From the NCBI RefSeq assembly GCF_005780165.1, contig NZ_VAUV01000001.1, positions 62,001 through 126,000 on the forward strand: a stretch of 64,000 nucleotides of DNA. Direction: 5' to 3'. Below, in pieces: positions 23,044 to 34,339 of this stretch. A program made the position numbers and the translations under genes. Below the pieces are notes generated by a model. It was not told the origin of the DNA and did no database searches. It worked only from the letters and a program-made list of their open reading frames with translations. Numbering within the stretch: position 1 is the first letter of the stretch; each line of letters begins with the position of its first letter. This stretch comes from Phragmitibacter flavus. GTDB lineage: Bacteria; Verrucomicrobiota; Verrucomicrobiia; Verrucomicrobiales; Verrucomicrobiaceae.

Positions 23044-24213
23044 ATGGTTCCCCTCCTCGACGTTAACGCCCAGAACCACCCCCTCGAAGCCGAATTTAAC
23101 GCTGCCTTCCAGCGCGTGTTTAAAAGCGGCCAGTTCATCATGGGACCCGACATCGCCGTCCTCGAAAGCGAACTCGTCGCCCTCACCGGGGCCAAACACG
23201 CCCTCGGCATCTCCTCCGGCACCGACGCCATCCTGCTCGCCCTCATGGCCCTCGGCATTGGACCCGGCGATGAAGTCCTCGTTCCCACCTTCACCTTCTT
23301 CGCCACGGCTGGCTGCGTGTCCCGCACCGGAGCCACGCCCGTCTTCCTTGATGCCGACCCCGTCACCTTCAACCTCAATGTCGAAGACGCCCGCAGCAAA
23401 ATCACCCCGCACACCAAGGCCATCATCCCCGTCCACCTCTTCGGCCAATGCGCCGACATGGACGCCGTCCTCGCCCTCGCCAAGGAACACTCCCTGCGCG
23501 TCATCGAAGACTCCGCCCAGTCTTTGGGTGCCGCCTATCAAGGCCACGGCAGCGGCAGTCTAGGCGACTTCGGTTGTTACAGCTTCTTCCCCTCCAAAAA
23601 CCTCGGCGGATTCGGCGACGGCGGTGCCCTCGTCTGCAACGACGACACCCTGGCCGACCACGCCCGCATCCTTCGCAATCACGGCAGCAATCCCAAATAC
23701 TACCACCATTTCGTCGGTGCCAACTTCCGCCTCGATTCCCTCCAGGCTGCCATGCTCAACGTCAAACTCCCCCATTACGCCGCCTACACCAGCGCCCGCC
23801 AGGCCAACGCCGCTTATTACCTCGAACACCTCCCACAAATTCCCGGCATCGTCCAGGCCGACCCCACCAACCCCCTCACCAGCGACATCCCGTCCGACCT
23901 CTCCATCATCCTCCCCTACGCCGCCCCGGGGAACACCCACATCTGGAACCAGTTCACCCTGCGCGTCCTCCACGGCAAACGCGACGCCCTGCGCGACCTT
24001 CTTCAATCCCAAAAAATCGGCTGCGAGATCTACTATCCCGTGACCATGGACCAGCAAAAGTGTTTCACCGACACCCCCGCCGCCTCCCGCCGCGGCTGCG
24101 AAGTCGCCCATCAACTCGCCAGCGAAGTCCTCAGCATCCCCATCTACCCCGAGCTCACCTCGACTCAAAAAGACGAAGTCATCGCCGCCATTGCGTCTTT
24201 TCTTCAAAAGTAG
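23044..24213 (+). CDS. DegT/DnrJ/EryC1/StrS-family sugar aminotransferase
   Basis: 389 residues. PLP-dependent fold type I aminotransferase of nucleotide sugars: SSGTDAILLALMALGIGPGDEV, VHLFGQCADMD, EDSAQSLGA, and the PLP lysine at 185 in SFFPSKNLGGFGDGG. It aligns from memory better with WbpE-like 3-keto sugar aminotransferases than with perosamine synthase, so coupling to Gmd is uncertain. A 50-residue segment near 275-320 carries the variable substrate loop. Ends at a pair of hairpins shared with the convergent gene. Confidence 0.88.
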   Translation: MVPLLDVNAQNHPLEAEFNAAFQRVFKSGQFIMGPDIAVLESELVALTGAKHALGISSGTDAILLALMALGIGPGDEVLVPTFTFFATAGCVSRTGATPVFLDADPVTFNLNVEDARSKITPHTKAIIPVHLFGQCADMDAVLALAKEHSLRVIEDSAQSLGAAYQGHGSGSLGDFGCYSFFPSKNLGGFGDGGALVCNDDTLADHARILRNHGSNPKYYHHFVGANFRLDSLQAAMLNVKLPHYAAYTSARQANAAYYLEHLPQIPGIVQADPTNPLTSDIPSDLSIILPYAAPGNTHIWNQFTLRVLHGKRDALRDLLQSQKIGCEIYYPVTMDQQKCFTDTPAASRRGCEVAHQLASEVLSIPIYPELTSTQKDEVIAAIASFLQK

Positions 24214-24263
24214 AAGGCTCGTCCCGAGCCTTGTGGAGGAACGACAGGCTCGAGCCGAGCCTG
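24214..24263. terminator. Two perfect hairpins between convergent genes
   Basis: AAGGCTCG-TCC-CGAGCCTT (24214-24232) and CAGGCTCG-AGC-CGAGCCTG (24245-24263) occupy the whole 50-bp gap between the stop codons of two convergent genes. The two stems share the AGGCTCG arm. There is no T-run, so it may be a bidirectional roadblock/terminator or a REP-like pair. Confidence 0.6.
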
Positions 24264-26222
24264 CTACTCTCCGCTCTTCATCGCTCCCGCCACCGCCTCC
24301 TCCACCATCTCCACCGTCACCCCCGTCATGCAATCGTAATGTCCAAACGGGCATTCCCGTTTAAAACACGGACTGCACGGCACATGATGCCGCACGATCA
24401 CATGATGATCCCCGACCGGCCCCGTCAAGACCGGTTCGGTTGAACCAAAAATGCTCACCGTCTGCACCCCCATCGCCGCCGCCAGGTGCATGGTGCCCGT
24501 GTCATTCGTCACCAGCAACCGACACTGACGCAAGCACGCCACCAGCTCCTTCAAATTCGTCGTGCCAATCAAATTGTGATGCGTCACCCCGCTCATCAGT
24601 CCACTCAACTGCTCGCCCAAAGCCTTTTCCCCCGGGGCACCGAACAACAACCACTCCGTGTTCGGAACCCGCTCCGAAATCTTCGTCGCCACCGCCGCAA
24701 ACCGCTCCGCCGGCCAGCGCTTCGCCTGCCCATATTCCGCCCCTGCACAAATCCCCAAAAAATGACCGCGCGGCACTGACCCGATATCCATCTCCGCATC
24801 CTCCCGGCTCGCCCCACACTGAATCGCCAGATCCAGATACTTATCCGCGTGATGTTTCGGCCGCGTCGCTTTCTTGTCTTCCTTCGCCACCTGATTCAAC
24901 AATTTTGACCGCAACGATCCCCGATATCCCACCAGCCTTGGAATCCCCGCCCACCAAAATTCCAGCGTGCTGCGCGTCGAATTGGTAAACAAAATCGCCG
25001 CATCAAACGGCCCGCTCTGCCGAATCCGTCGCGCCACTTCGCGAATCCCCTGCTTCCCCTCTTTCGTAATCACCGCATCCACCTCCGGCAAACTCTGCCA
25101 GAGATCCGCCAGCTTCGCCGGACAAAAAATCGTCAGCCGCAAATCCGGTCGCCCCTTCTTCAACGCCCGCACCGCCGGGAACGTCATGCACGCATCGCCA
25201 AGCCAGTTCGGTGACCGAACCAGCAGATTGAACGGCTGCAAATGCAACGGATCATACCCCACCGGATACACCATCCCACGCCGATACTTCGTCAGCAAAA
25301 AGTCCGGCCTCGGCGTCTTCCAGCGATTGTGCACCCAAAACCAGTTGTGCGGTGCCCGACGCACCATCTTCTCCACCGCCAGATTCAGCGCTGCCGTGAT
25401 CCCCTCCGCCGTCGGTTTCTTCTCGCGCGAATCCACCGGCGGAAAAAACACCAGTTTCCACCGACCCGGTCCATCATCATAGACGCCCAGCGGCACAATC
25501 GGGGTCCCACACCGAATCGACATCAGCGCCGCAATGCTCGAAGTCGACGCCAGCCGGTCAAAAAACGGACACCACACCCCCTTGTCCCCCGCATGCTGAT
25601 CCACCAGCACCCCCAACGTGCCCTTCTCCTCCCGCAGCAATTTCATCGGTCCCGAAAAACCCTCGCTCCGATCAAACAACGTATACCCCAGCGACTCCCG
25701 ACGCCGCTTCACATGCGCATTCAAAAACCGGTTGCCCAACGACTGATAAACACTCGCCGCCGGCCTCCCCTTGATCTTGAAAACCTCCGGCAACTGCGTC
25801 AGCAACTCCCAGCAACTCAAATGGCAAACCGCCACCAACAACGGCCTTCCCGCCTCCGCCTGGGCCAGCGCATGCTCATATCCCTCGATCGTCACCCGCT
25901 TGCGCACCTTCGCCGACGACATCAACGGAAGCTTCAACCCGCAAAGAAAATTCGCCCCGATGCTCTCAAAATGCCGACGCGCCATTTTCTGAATCCACAC
26001 CTGATCCTGCTCCCGTCCAAACGCAATGCGCAAATTCGCCTCCGCCAGCCGACGATATTTCCCGAAAAACAGCCACGCCAACGTGCCGATGCCCTTCCCC
26101 AACGCATGACAAAGCCTCATCGGCACCAACGCCAAGCCAAGCTCCACCATCCGAAACAGTCCATAAATCATGAACTGCATCATCGTGTTGAGTGGACTGT
26201 CGCCCTTTTTGCCGCTGGCCAT
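24264..26222 (-). CDS. Fusion of LpxL-type lipid A acyltransferase and WaaF-type heptosyltransferase
   Basis: 652 residues. Residues 1-310 are a lysophospholipid/lipid A acyltransferase: catalytic H134-x4-E139 in CHLSCWE, VLVDQHAGDKGVWCPFFDR, and the family hallmark PHNWFWVHNRWK at 291-302. Residues about 331-652 are a GT9 heptosyltransferase: LVRSPNWLGDACMTFPAVRALK, then FLGICAGAEYGQAKRWPAERFA, LLVTNDTGTMHLAAAMG and IFGSTEP. Both activities act on the inner core/lipid A of LPS at the inner membrane. Separate genes in most Gram-negatives; here there is one frame and no internal stop. Confidence 0.9.
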   Translation of the reverse strand: MASGKKGDSPLNTMMQFMIYGLFRMVELGLALVPMRLCHALGKGIGTLAWLFFGKYRRLAEANLRIAFGREQDQVWIQKMARRHFESIGANFLCGLKLPLMSSAKVRKRVTIEGYEHALAQAEAGRPLLVAVCHLSCWELLTQLPEVFKIKGRPAASVYQSLGNRFLNAHVKRRRESLGYTLFDRSEGFSGPMKLLREEKGTLGVLVDQHAGDKGVWCPFFDRLASTSSIAALMSIRCGTPIVPLGVYDDGPGRWKLVFFPPVDSREKKPTAEGITAALNLAVEKMVRRAPHNWFWVHNRWKTPRPDFLLTKYRRGMVYPVGYDPLHLQPFNLLVRSPNWLGDACMTFPAVRALKKGRPDLRLTIFCPAKLADLWQSLPEVDAVITKEGKQGIREVARRIRQSGPFDAAILFTNSTRSTLEFWWAGIPRLVGYRGSLRSKLLNQVAKEDKKATRPKHHADKYLDLAIQCGASREDAEMDIGSVPRGHFLGICAGAEYGQAKRWPAERFAAVATKISERVPNTEWLLFGAPGEKALGEQLSGLMSGVTHHNLIGTTNLKELVACLRQCRLLVTNDTGTMHLAAAMGVQTVSIFGSTEPVLTGPVGDHHVIVRHHVPCSPCFKRECPFGHYDCMTGVTVEMVEEAVAGAMKSGE

Positions 26223-26385
26223 GGAGCGCTTAGTTTCCGCAGATGCCGACTCCGTGCAAATCTTCCCTTAACCCTCTTGCCCAAATTGTTTCACCAACAA
26301 GCTTCCCTTCTCACCCCGCTCTAACGTAAGATAGCGGTCGCAAAAAACGTATCTTCATTCGGTCCCTGCTCCCTTTATTCACGCC

Positions 26386-29523
<3,138 letters not shown>

Positions 29524-29565
29524 GAAATCTCTTTATCCTTTAGCCTTCATCCTTTCGCCTTTCCC
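29524..29565 (+). repeat. Pyrimidine-rich CCTTTAGCC/CATCC tract before a start codon
   Basis: The 42-bp gap between the two genes is composed of CTTTATCC, TTTAGCC, TTCATCC and TTTCGCC-like units and lacks a Shine-Dalgarno sequence. Related to the tract at 23012-23043. Confidence 0.5.
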
Positions 29566-30981
29566 ATGGACCCCTCCGCCTTCGACCTTTCCGTCAAACG
29601 CCGCACCTTCCTCACCCAATCCGCCTACGGTCTCGGTGGTGTCGCGCTCGCCTCCCTGATGGACCCCAAGGCCTTCGGTGCCGCAGCCGATGCCCCCGCC
29701 GTCACCACCCCTCACTTCCCCATCCGCGCCAAACGTGTCATCCATCTCTGCATGGCCGGCGGCCCTTCCCATCTCGAAACCTTCGATTGGAAACCCGAGT
29801 TGGCAAAACTCGACGGCCAGCCCTTCCCTGAATCCTTCACCAAAGGCCAGCAGCTCGCCCAACTTCAGGGAGCCGAACTCAAAGCCCGCGGCCCCATCTC
29901 CCCCTTTAGCAAACACGGCCAAAGCGGCATCGAAATCAACGACATGTTTCCCTATTTGGCGACCGTTGCCGATGAGATGTGTGTCGTCCGCTCCATGCAA
30001 ACCGAGCAGATCAACCACGACACCGCCCACGCCTTCATGAACAGCGGTTCCATCATCAAAGGCCGCCCCAGCATGGGCTCCTGGCTGCTTTATGGACTCG
30101 GTGCCGACACTGACAACCTCCCCGGATTCGTCGTCCTCACCTCGCAAGGCAAATCCGGACAGCAACCCATCTCCGCCCGCCAGTGGTCCAGCGGTTTCCT
30201 CCCCAGCAAATACCAGGGCATCATGTTCAACGCCAAAGGCGACGCCGTCCATTACCTCGGCAGTCCCGATGGCGTTTGCCAAAGCACCCAAAGACAAGTC
30301 ATCGACGAAGTCCGCCGCCTCAACGAACACCTCGCCGGCCAGCGAGTCGATCCCGAAATCAACACCCGCATCGCTCAATACGAAATGGCCTTCCGCATGC
30401 AAACCAGCGTGCCCGAACTCACCGACATGGCCAGCGAACCCCAGCACATCCTCGACCTCTACGGCGTCAAACAACCCGGTGATGGCTCCTTCGCCAGCAA
30501 CTGCCTCCTCGCCCGCCGACTCGCCGAACGCGGCACCCGCATGATCCAGCTCTACCATCGCGCCTGGGACCACCACGGCGGCATTAAAGAAAACATGCCC
30601 GAAGCCGCCCGCGACGTCGACCAAGCCAGCGCCGCCCTCATCAAAGACCTCAAACAGCGCGGTCTTCTCGACGACACCCTCATCCTCTGGGGCGGCGAAT
30701 TCGGCCGCACCCCCATGGGCCAGGGCACCGGCCGCGACCACCACATCCTCGCCTTCAGCGTCTTCATGGCCGGCGGCGGCGTGAAACCCGGCACCGTCTG
30801 GGGATCCACCGACGAACTCGGCTACCGCGCCACCGACAACATCGTCCACGTCCACGACCTCCACGCCACCATGTTAGCCTTGATGGGCATCGACCACCAC
30901 CGCATGACCGTCAAATTCCAAGGCCTCGACATGCGCCTCACCGGCGTCGGCGGCCACATCATCAAAGGCCTCATGGCCTGA
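29566..30981 (+). CDS. DUF1501 exported protein
   Basis: 471 residues. Twin-arginine-like N-terminus (VKRRTFLTQSAYGLGGVALASL) suggests Tat export. DUF1501 motifs: RVIHLCMAGGPSHLETFDWKP, VRSMQTEQINHDTAHAFMNSG, MGSWLLYGLG, LYHRAWDHHGG, LWGGEFGRTPMGQGTGRDHH and VHVHDLHATMLALMGIDH. The fold is alkaline-phosphatase/sulfatase-like with conserved D and H residues that could bind metal, but no enzyme activity is established. Directly downstream of its usual partner DUF1549/1553. Confidence 0.9.
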   Translation: MDPSAFDLSVKRRTFLTQSAYGLGGVALASLMDPKAFGAAADAPAVTTPHFPIRAKRVIHLCMAGGPSHLETFDWKPELAKLDGQPFPESFTKGQQLAQLQGAELKARGPISPFSKHGQSGIEINDMFPYLATVADEMCVVRSMQTEQINHDTAHAFMNSGSIIKGRPSMGSWLLYGLGADTDNLPGFVVLTSQGKSGQQPISARQWSSGFLPSKYQGIMFNAKGDAVHYLGSPDGVCQSTQRQVIDEVRRLNEHLAGQRVDPEINTRIAQYEMAFRMQTSVPELTDMASEPQHILDLYGVKQPGDGSFASNCLLARRLAERGTRMIQLYHRAWDHHGGIKENMPEAARDVDQASAALIKDLKQRGLLDDTLILWGGEFGRTPMGQGTGRDHHILAFSVFMAGGGVKPGTVWGSTDELGYRATDNIVHVHDLHATMLALMGIDHHRMTVKFQGLDMRLTGVGGHIIKGLMA

Positions 30982-30982
30982 C

Positions 30983-31032
30983 GTGACACAGGCTTGCAGC
31001 CTGTGGGTGAGGCAGGCATGTTGCCTGCCCGG
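30983..31032. repeat. Dispersed double-hairpin element, copy A
   Basis: Begins two bases after the DUF1501 stop. Hairpin 1 is ACAGGCT-TGC-AGCCTGT, then a GGGTGA linker, then hairpin 2 GGCAGGCA-TGT-TGCCTGCC. Copy B is at 34482-34530. The stretch from 31033 to 31217 has no visible gene. Confidence 0.75.
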
Positions 31033-31217
31033 CCGGGAGCCTCCGTGCGGAGCGGTAACTGCGGCCTCCAGCATTATGCGTCTGTCTAGTCCGTGCCGTC
31101 ACCAGGAAGGGTTGGGGCACGCATCCCACAATAGCTAAAGTGCAGAGTCGCGCCCCATCTCGACCGATCATTGCATCCCATGTGCTCTGCGATCTCTCGT
31201 GACAAAGACACTAGTTT

Positions 31218-31919
31218 TCAATCGGCATAAAATTCACCCGTGTAAATCCCGGAAACCTTGCCTTTTTCAAACTTGATCACCGCGCTTCGATACACCAGCT
31301 CGATTCCAGGTCCATACCTCATTACCTGCTTCTGCTCATCGATTCTAACCCGCTGTTCGCCAATTTCTTTGATCACCGTCTCCCACGGAGCTCCAACAAC
31401 AACCCCCCTCTTCTCCAGCGCCGTAATGGCATTCTCCTCCGTCAAACCAGACAACACCGTCGCTGGCACCAACAAAGGAGCCGTGATCATAAACGCCGGC
31501 AGAATGTTCATGGGATCACGCCGTGAATCAGGCCGATCATCAAACGGCAATGCTTCTACTAACACCGCTTTGGCGGTCAATACTTTGAATGCCCTTGCTT
31601 CCGATTCTTCTCGAATCACCCTGTCCGAGCGCGTGCCATCTTGAATCGTCGTGTAGATCTGCAACCCGGGTTTAGCGACCAACTTCGCAAAGGTATTTCC
31701 CTCAAACAGCGCATAATATCCTCCCGTGTTGCCTTTTACCGAGGCAGACACACAGGTTACCGGCTTCCCCTGATAGGTGCATTTGAATTCGATGTTCCTA
31801 AGCTTGACCCGATCTCCAAGAACAACCTTCTCATTCTCATGCAGCACCTCACACCCGCTCATGACCAGCACACAACTCATCAGTAAAAAGACAGGAAAAA
31901 CACGCAGGCATCGAGTCAT
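31218..31919 (-). CDS. Lipoprotein of unknown function
   Basis: 233 residues from the ATG at 31919 (MTRCLRVFPVFLLMSCVLVMSGC); the lipobox VMSGC predicts lipidation. The mature protein starts EVLHENEKVVLGDRVKLRNIEF and has two other cysteines (FKCTYQGKPVTCVSA), likely a disulfide. A hydrophobic stretch (LPAFMITAPLLVPATVLSGL) sits near residues 145-165. The end (IELVYRSAVIKFEKGKVSGIYTGEF) is beta-like, resembling SmpA/OmlA-type lipoproteins only loosely. Function unknown. Confidence 0.75.
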   Translation of the reverse strand: MTRCLRVFPVFLLMSCVLVMSGCEVLHENEKVVLGDRVKLRNIEFKCTYQGKPVTCVSASVKGNTGGYYALFEGNTFAKLVAKPGLQIYTTIQDGTRSDRVIREESEARAFKVLTAKAVLVEALPFDDRPDSRRDPMNILPAFMITAPLLVPATVLSGLTEENAITALEKRGVVVGAPWETVIKEIGEQRVRIDEQKQVMRYGPGIELVYRSAVIKFEKGKVSGIYTGEFYAD

Positions 31920-32028
31920 TCCTGCCATCATGCCTGAAACAGCGGCGGCCTCCAGCAAATCCCGCTTCTCGATGTGAATCAATCCTAACCTTGCCCAGAC
32001 TGTGAAACTGTGAGAACATGGTTCGGCC

Positions 32029-32292
32029 ATGAAGAACATCACCGTCAGCATCGACGACGAGCTCTACCGGGCGGCTCGCATCAAGGCGGCAGAGCAGTCC
32101 ACCTCCATCTCCGGCTTGTTCAAGACCTTCTTGATTCGCCTCACCAGCGACGAAACCGCCGAGACCGAATTTCAGCGCCTCGCCCGCGAGGAGCAGGAGC
32201 TTCGTGCCGAACTCCGCGCCCGCCGCCTTGGTCTCAACCCCGCCCACAACCTAAGCCGGACCGAACTTCACGACCGCGATGCGCTTCGTTGA
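32029..32292 (+). CDS. vapB: Ribbon-helix-helix antitoxin
   Basis: 87 residues. N-terminal RHH/CopG-type fold: beta strand MKNITVSIDDELYRAARIKAAEQ, then helix 2 TSISGLFKTFLIRL. The C-terminal half is charged and helical (EFQRLAREEQELRAELRARR) and should wrap the toxin. Overlaps the following PIN gene by 14 bp, the normal antitoxin-first order. A weak promoter match (31991-32019) would start transcription within about 3 nt of the ATG. Confidence 0.82.
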   Translation: MKNITVSIDDELYRAARIKAAEQSTSISGLFKTFLIRLTSDETAETEFQRLAREEQELRAELRARRLGLNPAHNLSRTELHDRDALR

Positions 32293-32692
32293 CACAAACA
32301 TCCTCATCTACTCGCTCGATCTGGAGCCCGCCCAGCCCGGGAAGACCGCCATCGCCCAAGACATCCTGCGCCAGACCGACATCGCCCTTTCCGTGCAGGT
32401 GCTCCAGGAGTTCTATGTTCAAGCCACTCATCCCCGCAGACCCGAATCCTTGCCGCACGACCTCGCCGAGCGGCTCATTCAAAAGTGGCTGCGCTTCCGC
32501 ATCCAGGAGAACACCGTCGCCGTCCTCCAATCCGCCCTCCGCCTGAAGCAGCGTTTCCAAACCTTCTACTGGGACGCCGCCATCCTTGCCGCCGCCAAAG
32601 CCGCCCGCTGCCATCAACTCCTCAGCGAAGACCTCAACCACGGCCAAGACTACGACGGCGTGGTGGTCGTGAATCCGTTTTTGTCTTCATAG
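32279..32692 (+). CDS. vapC: PIN-domain toxin
   Basis: 137 residues. PIN ribonuclease fold: Asp5 in MRFVDTNILIYSLD, Glu in VLQEFYVQAT, the DAAILAAAK motif and the acidic SEDLNHGQDY near the end supply the four metal-binding carboxylates. VapC toxins cleave tRNA or rRNA; the target here is unknown. Pairs with the RHH antitoxin upstream. Confidence 0.88.
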   Translation: MRFVDTNILIYSLDLEPAQPGKTAIAQDILRQTDIALSVQVLQEFYVQATHPRRPESLPHDLAERLIQKWLRFRIQENTVAVLQSALRLKQRFQTFYWDAAILAAAKAARCHQLLSEDLNHGQDYDGVVVVNPFLSS

Positions 32693-32812
32693 TCCCAGCG
32701 CCAGTTCCGAACCCGGAGAAAGCGTCAGCAATGCGTCAGGAGTCAACGTCGGCGATTTCTATGATCCAAAGATTCATTCGAGGGTTCAAACAACCACACG
32801 ACCGTAGCCAAC

Positions 32813-32841
32813 TTGACAGCAAGCTGGCAAAATGGTAAAAT
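32813..32841 (+). promoter_or_regulatory. Sigma-70 promoter giving a leaderless antitoxin mRNA
   Basis: TTGACA (32813-32818), 17-bp spacer, TAAAAT (32836-32841). Predicted transcription start at about 32848, at the GTG start of the antitoxin (32847). An ATG at 32832 lies upstream of the predicted start and inside the promoter, so it is unlikely to be used. Confidence 0.72.
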
Positions 32842-32846
32842 GCGTC

Positions 32847-33155
32847 GTGAAAACGACCCTCGATTTGCCTGACGAACTGGTGCGGCGCATGAAAATTCGC
32901 GCCGTGCAGGAAGGGAGACCCCTCAAGCGGCTGGTGGCGGAACTCCTGAGTCGCAGCCTTAATGCCGCGGACGTCCCGGCTCCTGCCGCCGATGTCGCCG
33001 TGTTCGATCACATACTGCTCAACCACAGAGGATTCCCCGTCATCCGTTGCGGAGCGGATGCGCCCGCAAGCCGGATGACGGCAGCTGAATGCATGGCTCT
33101 GGAACAGCAAATTTTGCTGGAGGAGGACATGCAGCGTGCCAACATCCCTGTTTGA
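32847..33155 (+). CDS. vapB: Antitoxin of a second PIN module
   Basis: 102 residues from the GTG at 32847 (KTTLDLPDELVRRMKIRAVQEGRPLKRLVAELL is an RHH-type DNA-binding segment typical of VapB). The tail includes HRGFPVIRCGADAPASRMTA and LEQQILLEEDMQRANIPV, a usual toxin-binding C-terminus. Start chosen because the promoter leaves no room for a leader. Overlaps the toxin gene by 20 bp. Confidence 0.82.
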   Translation: MKTTLDLPDELVRRMKIRAVQEGRPLKRLVAELLSRSLNAADVPAPAADVAVFDHILLNHRGFPVIRCGADAPASRMTAAECMALEQQILLEEDMQRANIPV

Positions 33156-33585
33156 TTCGAGTGCCTGGGTCGCCGCCGTGTTTCCCACCCACCCGTTTCA
33201 TGCCCGCGCACAGGCAGCACTGGCAGCGGCGACAGCAGAAGAACCAGCGGTCTTTTGCCGGGCTACGCAGGTTAGTTTCCTGCGCCTGATCACCACACCG
33301 CAACTGCTGCGCCACTACGATGCGGCGCACATGACGAACCGCTCTGCTCTCACTCAACTCCAGATGTTACTCTCGCGCCCGGAGATTGCGGAAATCGAAG
33401 AACCACCCGGCACGGCCGCCTTGTGGCAGAAGTTGGCGATGCACGACACGGCCTCGCCCAAAGTTTGGATGGATGCCTACCTCGCGGCCTTCGCCATCAA
33501 AGGCGGCCTGCACTTCGTGACACTGGATGGTGATTTCAAGAGCTATCAACCGCACGGTCTCCAATTGGCATTGCTCAACCCCTGA
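33136..33585 (+). CDS. vapC: PIN-domain toxin
   Basis: 149 residues. FDSSAWVAAVFPTHPFHARA gives the first Asp, FCRATQVSFLRLIT replaces the usual second acidic region, MDAYLAAFA the third, and VTLDGDFKSY the last. The expected Glu in the second motif is not evident (Q-V-S), so activity needs checking. Partner antitoxin directly upstream. Confidence 0.86.
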   Translation: MPTSLFDSSAWVAAVFPTHPFHARAQAALAAATAEEPAVFCRATQVSFLRLITTPQLLRHYDAAHMTNRSALTQLQMLLSRPEIAEIEEPPGTAALWQKLAMHDTASPKVWMDAYLAAFAIKGGLHFVTLDGDFKSYQPHGLQLALLNP

Positions 33586-33657
33586 CCCCATATTTTCCAA
33601 TCACGACGCGCCAAAACGGAGAATCTCGCATTCCGCCTGAAGCCGCTTCGTGCCGAT

Positions 33658-34059
33658 TCACGGCGTAAGGATTTCCATGTCGGGAGCTACATGGACAAAG
33701 TGCGACGGATTCCGCGTCACGATCTGGGCGGCCTTTTTTCGGCGCGCAAAGGTGGCGTGCAGTGATTCGTAAATGCCTCCACCCATCACGCCTCTTCGGC
33801 GCGCCTCACCAATGGCTTTTTCATAATCTGCCAAGGACAGCGCCTCGACGGAGATGGCTTCCGCCAACCCGAAGATCAGTTGAGCAGCCGCCTCCACCGG
33901 AACCTTGTAAAACCCTGTGAGGGTGGCGAATGACTCGGCCAGCGCATGCGCATTGGTGAAGGGCTGTTCGACCTCCTCCAGCGCGGCGCGGCAAGCCTCG
34001 TGCTGTTCGTGGGAGGCCAGAACCGCTCCAACAAGTATGCCGGTATCGAGAAAGGTCAT
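33658..34059 (-). CDS. vapC: PIN-domain toxin
   Basis: 133 residues. MTFLDTGILVGAVL supplies the first Asp, ALAESFATLTGFYK the Glu, YESLHATFARRK replaces the usual DA(I/L)LAA, and TRNPSHFVHV ends the fold. Asp positions in the third and fourth motifs are altered (E; N), a variant seen in some PIN toxins. Overlaps the antitoxin gene by 4 bp (ATGA). Confidence 0.83.
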   Translation of the reverse strand: MTFLDTGILVGAVLASHEQHEACRAALEEVEQPFTNAHALAESFATLTGFYKVPVEAAAQLIFGLAEAISVEALSLADYEKAIGEARRRGVMGGGIYESLHATFARRKKAAQIVTRNPSHFVHVAPDMEILTP

Positions 34060-34304
34060 CTTGTGTAATGACGCGCTTGTTCGACCGCTTCCTCAATGGG
34101 CATGGCGGGGACTTCACCCGTCCAGACCTTGAGCTTTCCGCGCTTGACCACTTCGCCGGTCGTGCTGGCAGGAACTTCGATCAAGATCCGACCTGGCGAG
34201 ACATGCGCCCTCAACGTCTGCATATTCGGGATGCCCGCCGCACGGCGCACGGCGCTGGTCAGCACCAGGCGATTGCTCTTATCCAGAGTGATTTCCGTTG
34301 TCAT
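34056..34304 (-). CDS. vapB: AbrB/MazE-type antitoxin
   Basis: 82 residues. SpoVT/AbrB swapped-hairpin fold: ITLDKSNRLVLTSAVRRAAGIPNMQTLRAHVSPGRILIEV, then a tail TGEVVKRGKLKVWTGEVPAMPIEEAVEQARHYTR that fits the toxin groove. Antitoxin-first operon with the PIN toxin. The third module in a row but with a different antitoxin fold and the opposite strand. Confidence 0.85.
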   Translation of the reverse strand: MTTEITLDKSNRLVLTSAVRRAAGIPNMQTLRAHVSPGRILIEVPASTTGEVVKRGKLKVWTGEVPAMPIEEAVEQARHYTR

Positions 34305-34310
34305 GCCACA

Positions 34311-34339
34311 AGTATGCCGTAATTATGGCACCAACTCAA
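34311..34339 (-). promoter_or_regulatory. Promoter and near-palindromic operator of the AbrB-PIN module
   Basis: TTGAGT, 17-bp spacer, CATACT on the minus strand; predicted start at about 34304, the ATG itself. The near-palindrome GCCATAATTACGGC lies in the spacer, where the antitoxin dimer could bind for autoregulation. Confidence 0.5.

Noticed and set aside
19833-24213. GDP-perosamine pathway (gmd plus perosamine synthase)
   Set aside because: The aminotransferase resembles 3-keto sugar (WbpE-like) enzymes more than perosamine synthase, so the product cannot be named from sequence.
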